Of a stretch of DNA of 64,000 nt, positions 7,575 to 15,918 are shown piece by piece (within the stretch, counting starts at the first letter, position 1; each line of letters begins with the position of its first letter). Location: the NCBI RefSeq assembly GCF_020564355.1, contig NZ_JAJCRR010000001.1, positions 1 to 64,000 of the forward strand. The letters are read 5' to 3'. A program made the position numbers and the translations under genes. Origin of the DNA: Lachnospira pectinoschiza. GTDB taxonomy: Bacteria > Bacillota > Clostridia > Lachnospirales > Lachnospiraceae. The notes under the pieces were generated by a model. That model saw only the letters and a list, made by a program, of their open reading frames with translations. It made no database searches and had not been told where the DNA came from.

Positions 7575-8330
7575 ATGTCAATGAATGTGAATACAACGGG
7601 TACTGTTTATGGAAGTTATCAGAATACCTACAAGGCAGGTACAGTAGATAAGAAAAAAGAAACAGCGAAAACAACAGAAAATGATAAGGTCAAGAAAAAT
7701 GTGACAGAAAGTATAGCCGAAAAAAATCTAAGTAAAGAGGCACAAAAAATGCTTAAAGATATGCGTGGCTCAAGAACAGATATGGACTTTATGGTTGCAG
7801 ATTTTGAAAATGGTGATAATGCTAAAGATATTTTAGCACAAAGTGATAAAGAGTTTACGGTTATTTTCTCAAAGGAAGAAATGGAGAAGATGGCATCCGA
7901 TCCCAAATATTATGCTGAAAAGATGCATAGTATTGAAGGTGCTTTGCGTATGTCGGATGAAATCAATGCTCAGTTTGGATTTGAAAGAGCATTTGGTAAG
8001 ACAAACGGAATAGAAAACAGTGCAGATACTGATACAAAAATAACAAAGTTTGGTATTTCTTTTAATAGTGATGGAACTACAACATTCTTTGCTCAATTAG
8101 AAAAAACATCAGCTAGTCAGAAAGAATATCTTGAAAAAATTCAGGAAAAGAAAGCTGCGGAGAAGAAAGAGGCGAAGAAAAAGGAACAATTAAAGCAAAT
8201 TGAAGTAAAAAAAGCTACTGTTCAAGCAAATTCAAAAGATGAACTTTTGGATAAAATTAAAAATATTGAATGGAATTCTATCAAACCAGAGGATAATAAA
8301 ATCGGTGGAAGATTTGATTTTTCAATTTAG
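7575..8330 (+). CDS. DUF6033-family protein
   Basis: A 251-aa soluble, highly charged protein. The N-terminus (MSMNVNTTGTVYGSYQNTYKAGT) and the central part with SKEAQKMLKDMRGSR and FISFNSDG-like strand sequences resemble the DUF6033 proteins common in Lachnospiraceae; this is recognition by eye, not a search. Residues 180-215 are a Lys/Glu-rich probable coiled coil. No signal peptide. GGAGG at 7561-7565 lies 9 bp before the ATG. The function of the family is unknown. Base composition is lower in GC than the core genes. Confidence 0.7.
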   Translation: MSMNVNTTGTVYGSYQNTYKAGTVDKKKETAKTTENDKVKKNVTESIAEKNLSKEAQKMLKDMRGSRTDMDFMVADFENGDNAKDILAQSDKEFTVIFSKEEMEKMASDPKYYAEKMHSIEGALRMSDEINAQFGFERAFGKTNGIENSADTDTKITKFGISFNSDGTTTFFAQLEKTSASQKEYLEKIQEKKAAEKKEAKKKEQLKQIEVKKATVQANSKDELLDKIKNIEWNSIKPEDNKIGGRFDFSI

Positions 8331-8377
8331 TATATTTAGATGGGGATGATTACATACAGTATGGAGGTAGATTCATT

Positions 8378-8920
8378 ATGAGAAAACGTTTTTTTTCTAT
8401 TATTGTATGTGTTGTCATGCTTTTTACAATGAATGTCACAGCTTTTGCGGCAGAAACTCAGGAAAATTATTCGGAGACGGAGAAAACAATGACATTTGAA
8501 ATAACTCCGACAGCATTAACTTCTGGATCATCACGACATTCTGTTGGAATGTTAAATTCCTTTTTTGGAACAAATGATACAGTGGCAACTTCCGCTCTTG
8601 GTTCTTTTACAATCAGCAGCACATCTGTTCCGTCAGGCTCCACAATCAGTAAAATAGTGGTTACATCCACAAAAAGTAGTGGAAGTAGTGGAAACATCGA
8701 ATTATTTGTTGCTAAAGATGAGGATAATGGAGATGGCACATTTGACAGATATACAGACAGCAAAAGTTGGAATAGTTCTCTTACTTTTGCAGATTTTGGC
8801 AATTATAATTTAAGCCCTGTTGGAAATTATTATGTTCAATTTGAATCTACAAGGTATTCAACGGGAACTGTTGCAGCAGCAACATTAAAAAATATTTATG
8901 TCACAGTATACTATCATTAA
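8378..8920 (+). CDS. Secreted protein of unknown function
   Basis: A 180-aa protein with a clear Sec signal peptide (MRKR, hydrophobic core, then AFAAET with cleavage after about residue 25). The mature part is rich in Ser, Thr and Gly and predicted beta strands (ISSTSVPSGSTISKIVVTSTK; YYVQFESTRYS), suggesting a small extracellular beta-sandwich; there are no catalytic motifs and no cysteines. GGAGG precedes the ATG by about 10 bp, and a terminator follows. It lies 47 bp after the DUF6033 gene, so both may share a transcript. Confidence 0.75.
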   Translation: MRKRFFSIIVCVVMLFTMNVTAFAAETQENYSETEKTMTFEITPTALTSGSSRHSVGMLNSFFGTNDTVATSALGSFTISSTSVPSGSTISKIVVTSTKSSGSSGNIELFVAKDEDNGDGTFDRYTDSKSWNSSLTFADFGNYNLSPVGNYYVQFESTRYSTGTVAAATLKNIYVTVYYH

Positions 8921-8946
8921 AATTTTATAATCCCCATTCTAAACAA

Positions 8947-8988
8947 GCAAAGATGTTGTTATTCAGTTAGCAGCATCTTTGCTTTTAA
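8947..8988 (+). terminator. Rho-independent terminator
   Basis: GCAAAGATGTTG and CAGCATCTTTGC form a 12-base stem, followed by TTTTAATT. Confidence 0.88.
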
Positions 8989-9332
8989 TTGTATAATTGA
9001 TATGACTATTGAGTTAGAATGGCATTGATAGCGATAGAAAGCTATATATTACAGAAGCAGACTTTGATAAAAAAGCATTTGAGAGATTATATAAATTGAA
9101 TATTATATAATCAGAGGTATATAGAACATGCACAGAGACACTATATTTCAATATGAAACAATGGTGCCTGACACAATAAAAACGCATAGCCAAACTTCGC
9201 TCGGTATAACTGCCTGATTGTGTCGAAATTCGTATTTTATCAATTATATCTGATAAAACTGGATTTGCGGTATTGAAAATCAGTTATAGCCGTGGTACCA
9301 TATAGACAGTTTCAGAAGGGAGGCTGGTCTAC
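8989..9332. other. Degenerate strip before the AAA ATPase
   Basis: It holds a short in-frame scrap at about 9032-9110 (SDRKLYITEADFDKKAFERL) ending in TAA, copy 2 of the 25-bp repeat at 9156-9180, and an inverted pair GACACAAT (9170-9177) / ATTGTGTC (9217-9224) that includes the repeat's tail. No intact gene. Confidence 0.45.
9156..9180 (+). repeat. 25-bp dispersed repeat, copy 2
   Basis: AAACAATGGTGCCTGACACA then ATAAA, identical to copies 3 and 4. Confidence 0.9.
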
Positions 9333-10547
9333 ATGATTAAACGAGAAATTTATATGAGCCGTATCCGTCCTTTTATCGGAAATGAGCTGATAAAGGTTCT
9401 GACAGGGATTCGCCGTAGTGGAAAATCTGTCATGCTGAGCCTGATCCAAGAGGAACTTGCCCAAAACGGGGTCCAACCAGAACAGTTTATTTCCCTGAAT
9501 TTTGAGAACATGAGCAATGCACACCTTTGTACGGCTGTTGCATTGCATGATGAAATCCTTCGCAGAACAAAAGAAATCAGCGGCAAGGTTTATCTGTTCT
9601 TCGACGAAATCCAAGAGGTGGCTGATTGGGAAAAATGTATCAACTCTTTCCGGGTGGAGCTGGATTGTGATATATACATTACCGGTTCCAACGCCAAGCT
9701 GCTTTCCGGTGAGCTTGCCACTTATCTTGCCGGACGGTATGTGGAGTTCGTGATTTACCCGTTTTCATTCAGAGAGTTTATGGAGCTGTATCACACCGTT
9801 TACGAAGGTGCAGACGAAAGACAATGCTTTACAAAATATCTGACGCTGGGAGGAATGCCCTATTTGAGCAACCTTCGCTACGACGATGCCGCCAGTCGTC
9901 AGTATTTGCGGGACTTGTTCAACTCCGTAGAGCTGAAAGATATTATCAAGCGAAACAATATCCGTGATGTGGATATGCTGGAGAGAATTATTGCTTATAT
10001 AACTTCCAACATCGGCACTACCTTTTCTTCCACAGCCATTTCCAAGTATCTGAAAAGTGAAGGGCGCTCCGTTTCACCAGAAACGGTACTGAACTACATC
10101 AAAGCCTGCACGGACGCATTCCTGTTTTATCAGGTGAAGCGCCAAGACCTCCAGGGAAAGAAAATCCTGACCGTCAACGAGAAATACTATGTTGCAGATC
10201 ATGGTGTCCGGGAAGCCGTGTACGGTGGCAACATGAAGGACATTAACCTTGTCCTTGAAAATGTTGTCTACATGGAGCTGCTGCGCCGTGGTTATTCTGT
10301 GACTGTTGGGAAAGTCTCTGACAAGGAGATTGACTTCGTATGTGAAGATCATGGGAAAAAGCTGTATGTTCAGGTTTCCTATCTACTTGCCTCGGAGGAA
10401 ACCATCCAGCGTGAGTTTGGGGCGTTTGCCGGTGTTCGTGACAATTTCCCGAAATACGTTGTAACGATGGACGAACTGGATATGAGCCGAGATGGAATCA
10501 AACACCGCAATATTCGTGACTTCCTGCTGGCAGAGGAATGGAACTGA
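9333..10547 (+). CDS. AAA-family ATPase with DUF4143-type C-terminus
   Basis: A 404-aa ATPase of the large AAA_14/DUF4143 group found scattered in gut bacteria. Walker A is GIRRSGKS (residues 25-32) and Walker B is VYLFFDEIQEV (Asp91-Glu92). The C-terminal half carries the winged-helix and restriction-endonuclease-like strands usual in DUF4143, with EIDFVCEDHGKKLYVQVSYLL. Ribosome site GGGAGG at 9318-9323. Codon use is visibly richer in G and C than the AT-rich genes around it, and copies 2 and 3 of the 25-bp repeat flank it, so acquisition by transfer is likely. Function in the family is unresolved; defence or toxin-antitoxin roles are only suggestions. Confidence 0.88.
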   Translation: MIKREIYMSRIRPFIGNELIKVLTGIRRSGKSVMLSLIQEELAQNGVQPEQFISLNFENMSNAHLCTAVALHDEILRRTKEISGKVYLFFDEIQEVADWEKCINSFRVELDCDIYITGSNAKLLSGELATYLAGRYVEFVIYPFSFREFMELYHTVYEGADERQCFTKYLTLGGMPYLSNLRYDDAASRQYLRDLFNSVELKDIIKRNNIRDVDMLERIIAYITSNIGTTFSSTAISKYLKSEGRSVSPETVLNYIKACTDAFLFYQVKRQDLQGKKILTVNEKYYVADHGVREAVYGGNMKDINLVLENVVYMELLRRGYSVTVGKVSDKEIDFVCEDHGKKLYVQVSYLLASEETIQREFGAFAGVRDNFPKYVVTMDELDMSRDGIKHRNIRDFLLAEEWN

Positions 10548-10603
10548 AATGTTCTTCTTTCACCAGAAGATATGCAGAAGTTCTTCCAATGCCGAGAATG
10601 AAA

Positions 10604-10628
10604 AAACAATGGTGCCTGACACAATAAA
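10604..10628 (+). repeat. 25-bp dispersed repeat, copy 3
   Basis: Identical to copies 2 and 4; begins 57 bp after the ATPase stop codon. Confidence 0.9.
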
Positions 10629-10804
10629 TATTATGATATGTCTGTATTTAACCGCTGTATAGAAACCGGGAATGTTCTCTTAATACTGGAATGTTGGCAG
10701 GATGTCCACCCGGCGCTTGTCAGTATCCCAGTGAAATGGGAATACAGCTCGCCGTATGGACTTTTGTATGCTCTGAATCCGCCGGATGATGTTATGCAGT
10801 TTGA

Positions 10805-10829
10805 AAACAATGGTGCCTGACACAATAAA
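10805..10829 (+). repeat. 25-bp dispersed repeat, copy 4
   Basis: Identical to copies 2 and 3. Copies 3 and 4 are also both followed by TATT and lie 201 bp apart. Confidence 0.9.
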
Positions 10830-10983
10830 TATTGTATAAATGTCAATGCTGTTGTGGTACATGTTGTATTCTGCGTAAATGGTATTCATGTTGTGTCTCC
10901 TTTAAACCAATAAAAATATAGAAGCATTTCAATCAGTTCACAATGTCACTTTTATTTTGTGTTATACTGTTTTATATAATTTT

Positions 10984-11073
10984 CTTGCCCTTGTTTTTGC
11001 CCTTATCAGAGTTCGTAAACACTGGTGGGACGATATAACGCAAGGGAAACAATAAGGGAAAGCTCACCTGCGA
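10984..11073. repeat. Paired recombinase-type sites, left copy
   Basis: TTGCCCTTGTTTTTGCCCTT is followed about 46 bp later by AAGGGAAACAATAAGGGAAA, in inverted sense. The same arrangement recurs at 18440-18487 beside a deleted tyrosine recombinase. It resembles arm-type binding sites of such enzymes; that reading is inference. Confidence 0.4.
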
Positions 11074-11468
11074 TAAACTTTGTGTTTTCAAGGGATTGAG
11101 AGATATTTGATAATAAAATATAACAGTTATTAAATCCCTTGGAATATATGAAATCTCAATTCAAGTTTGTCGCACTGATAAAATCCCTTTAGGAACTAAA
11201 GGGCGCACTTCTATACTCTCCTATCGGGAGTATGTGCGTCCTGCGGAGCTTCATTCCCAGTCAGCAGAAGAAAACTGCCCGACCGAGAATGTTTCGTCAC
11301 TTCGTTCCGTCAAGGGAGCTACACTCCCTTGCGCCGCTTATGCGGCTATCCCTTGTGGACTTGCCGTCTGCAAACAGCATAAAATGCTGTTCGCCGCCAG
11401 CAAGTTTGAAGGCGAATAAAATGAATTTTATGGAACAAGCAAATCGTAATTTATAAAGGAGAATATTG

Positions 11469-12071
11469 ATGAAACTATTTTTATGTTCGCACTTTTCAAG
11501 TGTAGGAAGTCTGATAAAGGAAGAAATTGAAAATAAGAAAGTCGCATTTATTCCAACAGCTTCGTTGCGTGAAGGCTACACCGGTTATGTCGGCTCGGCT
11601 CGAAAATTATTCAAAAAGTTGGGAACAATCGTAACTGAAATTGATATTTCAACGGAGGCTTATTCAACGATACAGTCCGTTTTTGAAGATGCGGATGTGA
11701 TCTATTTTACTGGTGGAAATTCTTTCTTCCTTATGGATCAGCTCCGTAAAACGGGAACGGATGAGCTATTGAAGAATGAATTGGAAAAGGGAAAACTGAT
11801 GATCGGTGAATCTGCGGGTGCGATTATATGCGCTCCAACTATCCAATATATTGAACAAATGGATGAAAAGCCGGAGGACTACTCACAAGAAGATGATGCA
11901 GGGCTTGATTTGATTGATTTCTATGTTCTTCCGCATTATCTTACAGCACCATTTAAGAAAGTTACTGAGAAAATAATGACTGAATTTTCGGATTTGAATC
12001 TATGCCCAATTAACAACCGTCAGGGAATTGTAATCGATGGTGAAGGTTCAAAGGTTATTTGCAAAGACTAA
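11469..12071 (+). CDS. Peptidase S51 (dipeptidase E-like), class I glutamine amidotransferase fold
   Basis: A 200-aa serine peptidase-like protein. The nucleophile elbow is GESAGA with Ser115, preceded by VIYFTGGNSFFLMDQLRKTG, the GGN motif of the S51 family; a later histidine in FYVLPHYL fits the catalytic set. S51 enzymes cleave Asp-X dipeptides or cyanophycin products; the substrate here is unknown. The ATG at 11469 is used rather than the adjacent TTG at 11466; GGAG at 11458-11461 is 7 nt away. It lies just right of the remnant zone, alone, with a terminator behind it. Confidence 0.85.
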   Translation: MKLFLCSHFSSVGSLIKEEIENKKVAFIPTASLREGYTGYVGSARKLFKKLGTIVTEIDISTEAYSTIQSVFEDADVIYFTGGNSFFLMDQLRKTGTDELLKNELEKGKLMIGESAGAIICAPTIQYIEQMDEKPEDYSQEDDAGLDLIDFYVLPHYLTAPFKKVTEKIMTEFSDLNLCPINNRQGIVIDGEGSKVICKD

Positions 12072-12161
12072 TTTGAAAATTCCAGTTTATAGATTACATC
12101 TTACAGAATATCCGTAAACAACCCACATACAACCATATATAATAACTTTGATACAAAGAAA

Positions 12162-12211
12162 CAGAGCAAGTACTTGAGTAACGAAATTTAAGTGCCTGCT
12201 CTTATTTTATT
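12162..12211 (+). terminator. Probable terminator
   Basis: GAGCAAGTACTT and AAGTGCCTGCTC form an imperfect stem followed by TTATTTTATTT. Confidence 0.6.
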
Positions 12212-12356
12212 TAATAGAAGCGAAACACCCCGCATCCTCTTTCGTATAAAGAAGTAAGAACAAAAATACTTCTTAAGAAATCTAAAGATTTATACTGAAT
12301 AAATTTTTATATTTGGCTGTTAAGATAAAGCCACCAAAACGGAGGAGGGATGCGTC

Positions 12357-13580
12357 ATGAAAAGGAATATAAAATTAATCATCAGCAGCATTGCGTTTAT
12401 TGGATTGGGAATCGGTATCATCGGTGCCGGTGTTAATTATTTTTTTAATCATTCTGTTTTAGGAATGGAACAGGGACTTGCAGGCAGCACTCAGAACAGT
12501 AATGAAGCAAATCAAGTCTGCTATATAACACCGGAAAATCCGGATGCTGACATGACCTTAGAAGATACTACAGAAGCGGATTTGCAGGCGGAACAGTACG
12601 CACAGCCGGAAACACTGCTGGGACAGCACACAGTTTCACTGGGAACGTGCGTGTTTCAGCAAAAAAAGATTGCGTGCTGGGGCGATTCGATTACATTTGG
12701 ATATGGATACAGTGATGAAGCACAGCTTACAAATGGCGGACAGATTATGGATATTTCCGGCTGGACTTATCCGGACACATTACAGTATTACACAGGAATG
12801 GACGTATACAATCTCGGGGTGTCAGGCGAAACTTCTTATGAAATAGCCACGCGCGAGGGCGGACTTACGATGTTTGTCGCAAAAAATGTTACGGTAAAAG
12901 CAGGCAAAAGCGTGGAAATCAGCATTGTAGACGTAGATGGTAACAGTGTTATGCTGGACAATTTTAACGGATATGGTGGAGATAATAATCAGACAGAAAA
13001 TCTGGTGTATATTAATGACCAGTTATTCCAGCTGGAAAAAAGAAATGAAAAGCTCTATATTAAAACTTACGGAAACACACAAAAAGGCAGTGTTAAGTTA
13101 AAAAAGGGCATGCAGGTAACAACACAGGCGGCACATGATGTAAATGCCGATATACTGGTACTTCAGATGGGCAGTAACGGCGGCTGGGACAGCTATGATG
13201 AATTGATTGCACAGTACCAGGCAATGATTGAAAAGTCCGGTACACAATGTTATATTATTATTGGTGATACAGATAATCCGACAGAGGCATATGATTCCGA
13301 ACAGTATGAGAGTGATATTGAAGTCGGAACAAAGGATAATGTGTGGGAAACTGCATTGAGGGAAGCATTTGGCGAACACTTTATCAATATGAGAGCCTTT
13401 ATGATAGAACATGGACTTGAAACGGTCGGATTAGAGCCGACAGAACAGGATTTGGACGACCTGGCAAACGGCAGGGTGCCGGAGCAGTTAAAGGACGATT
13501 ATACACATTTTAATTCATATGGATATTATGCAATGGGTGCGGCTGTATACCAGAAGGGCGTGGAATTGGGATACTGGTAA
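12357..13580 (+). CDS. Membrane-anchored SGNH/GDSL hydrolase
   Basis: A 407-aa extracytoplasmic esterase-type protein. One N-terminal anchor (residues 5-28) is followed by a linker and then the SGNH domain. Block I is GDSITFG with Ser111; the block II glycine lies in NLGVSGETSYE; block III Asn in QMGSNGGWD; the Asp/His pair in DDYTHFNSYGY near the C-terminus. Between blocks II and III there is a roughly 70-residue insert with beta character (about 175-245), larger than in minimal members. The substrate is probably an acylated glycan at the surface, but that is inference. Strong GGAGGAGGG ribosome site. It sits 40 bp before a sensor kinase gene and may share its transcript. Confidence 0.85.
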   Translation: MKRNIKLIISSIAFIGLGIGIIGAGVNYFFNHSVLGMEQGLAGSTQNSNEANQVCYITPENPDADMTLEDTTEADLQAEQYAQPETLLGQHTVSLGTCVFQQKKIACWGDSITFGYGYSDEAQLTNGGQIMDISGWTYPDTLQYYTGMDVYNLGVSGETSYEIATREGGLTMFVAKNVTVKAGKSVEISIVDVDGNSVMLDNFNGYGGDNNQTENLVYINDQLFQLEKRNEKLYIKTYGNTQKGSVKLKKGMQVTTQAAHDVNADILVLQMGSNGGWDSYDELIAQYQAMIEKSGTQCYIIIGDTDNPTEAYDSEQYESDIEVGTKDNVWETALREAFGEHFINMRAFMIEHGLETVGLEPTEQDLDDLANGRVPEQLKDDYTHFNSYGYYAMGAAVYQKGVELGYW

Positions 13581-13620
13581 AAGGTATCCGATTACTGCCG
13601 GATAAGGAGTCAGAGGTGTC

Positions 13621-15111
13621 ATGGGTCATAATCAGACGGGCAGAAAGATAGGAATTTATAAAGAACTGGCAGTTGGCATTTTAGTGTCGGTTGCGATTGC
13701 GATAGCGGTGGCAATGGGCGTATTTTATATCTGTAAAAGCAGGGGAATCCTTATTGAAGTGGAGGAAGACTGTTCGCAGTATAAGAAAAAATGCGATTTA
13801 CAGGTTATGGAACTGGTGCGTGAGTTAGACAGTGCGTTAAATACAGCGATGGAAGAAATTGAAAGCACGGAATCGCAGGAAGAAAATATTACCGATGCGA
13901 TGCGCTATCTCATGCAGAATGATAAAATGCCGTTTGTATCCGTACAAGACGGCGAAAATATGTTGATTACGATTGCGAGTAAAAAGGGCACGGTGCTGTG
14001 GAAGAATAACAGTGATGACGAAACCATGCCGGGAAAGGGCGGACACATTGAGGTTGACGAACTGGTGTCTGATTCGTATGATGAGGAATGTGGCGAATAT
14101 ATTTTCGTGTATACAAAGAGCGTGGAAAAGGTGCTGTACTACATTGTATTCCGGACACCGGCGTATCCCGAATACATTTATCATGATATGCAGTTACGGG
14201 CAGCCTGTCTTGCATTGGCGGCGGTGCTGTTTTTGATACTGGTACTGATATTTTCAAAGAGCAGAATCAGTTACATACGGTATTTATCCGGTGTGGTTGA
14301 CGAAATTTCGAAGGGGAATCTGCATACACAGATTGATAAAAAGGGGTATGACGAGCTGACGACGATTGCGGAAAGCATTGACGATATGCAGCATAACCTT
14401 GATAAAATGATGAAAGAAGAAAGGGAGAATGAGCGGAAAAACAGAGAGCTGATTACGAATCTTTCCCATGATATTAAAACACCGATGACCATTATTACAG
14501 GATATCTCGATGTGGTTATCAGCGGAAAATATGAAGATGAATCCGAGCGGGATTTATATATAAAGAAGGCATTTGCGCAGGTAGAGAAAATTAACGGAAT
14601 GATTCAGAAAATTTTTCTGCTGGCAAAAAATGAAATTAAAGTAGAACAGGACAATACGGTGCGGTGCAACTTTTCTATGATGGTTAGTCAGGATGTAGCG
14701 GAGTTTGAAGGTATTGCACAGAAACAGAATAGAAATTTTGTGACCGATATACCGGAAAAGCCGCTTTATGCCAATATTGTCATTGAAGATATGCGCGAAG
14801 TCCTGGATAATATTCTGATGAATGCTATCAAATATTCAAAGCCGGAAACCGATATTCTGGTAAGCATGGAAGAAGAAGAAAGTACGATACACATTATTGT
14901 CAGCAATGTGTCAGAAGAAGTAAAAGAAGCAGACTGTACGCGGATTTTTGATAAGTTTTACAGGGCAGACCATGCAAGAGGTTCTGATATTGCCGGCAAC
15001 GGGCTGGGACTGTCGATTGTGCGTGAAACGGTGGAACGCAGCAAAGGAAAGGTCTGGGCAGAGTATGCACAGGGGTATTTCAGCCTGCATATCCGTCTGC
15101 CGAAAGCGTAA
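13621..15111 (+). CDS. Sensor histidine kinase
   Basis: A 496-aa membrane kinase: TM1 at about 17-38, extracytoplasmic sensor about 40-190, TM2 about 193-212, HAMP linker, then HisKA with the phospho-accepting His283 in NLSHDIKTPMTIITGY, N box LDNILMNAIKYS, and a G box in GNGLGLSIVRE. The architecture is that of VanS/PhoR-type kinases. The response regulator follows 41 bp downstream, so kinase precedes regulator, the reverse of the common order. A surface hydrolase directly upstream suggests an envelope signal, but no ligand can be named. Confidence 0.93.
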   Translation: MGHNQTGRKIGIYKELAVGILVSVAIAIAVAMGVFYICKSRGILIEVEEDCSQYKKKCDLQVMELVRELDSALNTAMEEIESTESQEENITDAMRYLMQNDKMPFVSVQDGENMLITIASKKGTVLWKNNSDDETMPGKGGHIEVDELVSDSYDEECGEYIFVYTKSVEKVLYYIVFRTPAYPEYIYHDMQLRAACLALAAVLFLILVLIFSKSRISYIRYLSGVVDEISKGNLHTQIDKKGYDELTTIAESIDDMQHNLDKMMKEERENERKNRELITNLSHDIKTPMTIITGYLDVVISGKYEDESERDLYIKKAFAQVEKINGMIQKIFLLAKNEIKVEQDNTVRCNFSMMVSQDVAEFEGIAQKQNRNFVTDIPEKPLYANIVIEDMREVLDNILMNAIKYSKPETDILVSMEEEESTIHIIVSNVSEEVKEADCTRIFDKFYRADHARGSDIAGNGLGLSIVRETVERSKGKVWAEYAQGYFSLHIRLPKA

Positions 15112-15152
15112 AAGATAAGGCTGTAGAACATAAATTACAGAAAGGAGTAAAC

Positions 15153-15836
15153 ATGTCAGTCATATTGGTAGTGGATGATGAGGAAGACATCCGGGAACTG
15201 GTTGGAATTTATCTGAAAAATGAAGGCATGCAGGTCTGTAAGGCGGCAAACGGCAAAGAGGCGCTGGAATGTCTGGAGAAAATGGATATTGATCTGGCAA
15301 TTTTAGATATTATGATGGCAGATATGGACGGCATTACGCTCTGCATGGAAATCCGCAAGAAAAGTAATCTTCCGATTATTATGCTGTCGGCAAAGGATCA
15401 GGATATGGACAAGGTGCTGGGACTGACGGCGGGGGCAGACGATTATCTTGCAAAGCCGTTTAATCCCATTGAACTGGTGGCAAGGGTCAAAGCGCAGCTG
15501 CGCCGCAGTAAGGAATTTAACCACAGTGAGGCAAAAAATGTTCTGGAATATCTGGATTTATCCATGAATCTGGAAACACACCGTGTCTTTTTAAATGCAA
15601 AAGAAGTCTTTTTAACACCGAAAGAATTTGCCATTTTAGAACTGCTGTGGAAGAATAAGGGAAATGTATTTTCCACGGAACATATTTATAATACACTGTG
15701 GAGTGAGGAAGAAGCATATGATACGAATAATGTGGTGATGGTGCATATCCGGAATCTGCGCAGCAAAATTGAAAGTGATGTGAAAAATCCCCGGTATATT
15801 AAGACAGTATGGGGTGTCGGATACAAATTTTCTTAG
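15153..15836 (+). CDS. OmpR/VanR-family response regulator
   Basis: A 227-aa regulator: receiver domain with acidic pair DDEED, phospho-acceptor Asp52 in ILDIMMADMDG, conserved Lys101 in LAKPF, and a C-terminal winged helix (FLTPKEFAILELLWKNKGNVFS; YIKTVWGVGYKFS). Cognate partner of the kinase 41 bp upstream. Ribosome site AAAGGAG about 6 bp before the ATG. Targets are unknown; the upstream SGNH hydrolase gene is a candidate. Its stop codon overlaps the -35 box of the next promoter. Confidence 0.95.
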   Translation: MSVILVVDDEEDIRELVGIYLKNEGMQVCKAANGKEALECLEKMDIDLAILDIMMADMDGITLCMEIRKKSNLPIIMLSAKDQDMDKVLGLTAGADDYLAKPFNPIELVARVKAQLRRSKEFNHSEAKNVLEYLDLSMNLETHRVFLNAKEVFLTPKEFAILELLWKNKGNVFSTEHIYNTLWSEEEAYDTNNVVMVHIRNLRSKIESDVKNPRYIKTVWGVGYKFS

Positions 15837-15837
15837 G

Positions 15838-15866
15838 TTGCTTTTCTTGTTCAAAATCGGTATAAT
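15838..15866 (+). promoter_or_regulatory. Promoter of the sodium symporter gene
   Basis: TTGCTT at 15838-15843, 17-bp spacer, TATAAT at 15861-15866; starts within the end of the response-regulator gene. Confidence 0.8.
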
Positions 15867-15918
15867 ATAGCTATTATGCTTATATGAAAAAAGGTTTTCC
15901 AAAACAGATGGGAGGATT

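Larger units (their letters stand above)
10548..11468. other. Gene-poor remnant zone
   Basis: It contains copies 3 and 4 of the 25-bp repeat with a 60-codon orphan frame between them (10638-10820, ending inside copy 4, no ribosome site). Next come the paired TGCCCTT/AAGGGAAA sites at 10984-11073 and a palindromic run around 11190-11230 (GCGCACTTCTATACTC against GAGTATGTGCG). From 11232 to 11420 there is a GC-rich block whose open frames lack ribosome sites. The makeup is that of decayed integrative-element DNA. No intact gene seen. Confidence 0.5.

Noticed and set aside
10638..10820. 60-codon frame between repeat copies 3 and 4
   Set aside because: No ribosome site; the last codons are the repeat itself. 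It may be a fragment of a mobile-element gene but cannot be named.
6136..11026. TAACACTGG-type matches (TAAACACTGG at about 6136 and 11017) as att sites of one island
   Set aside because: Only 10 bases are shared and the flanks differ, so a direct-repeat att pair is not supported. Comparison with an empty site would be needed.
11232..11456. Two overlapping frames in the GC-rich block before the S51 peptidase gene
   Set aside because: No ribosome sites, and both frames are open at once because of composition. Palindromic noncoding sequence is the likelier reading.
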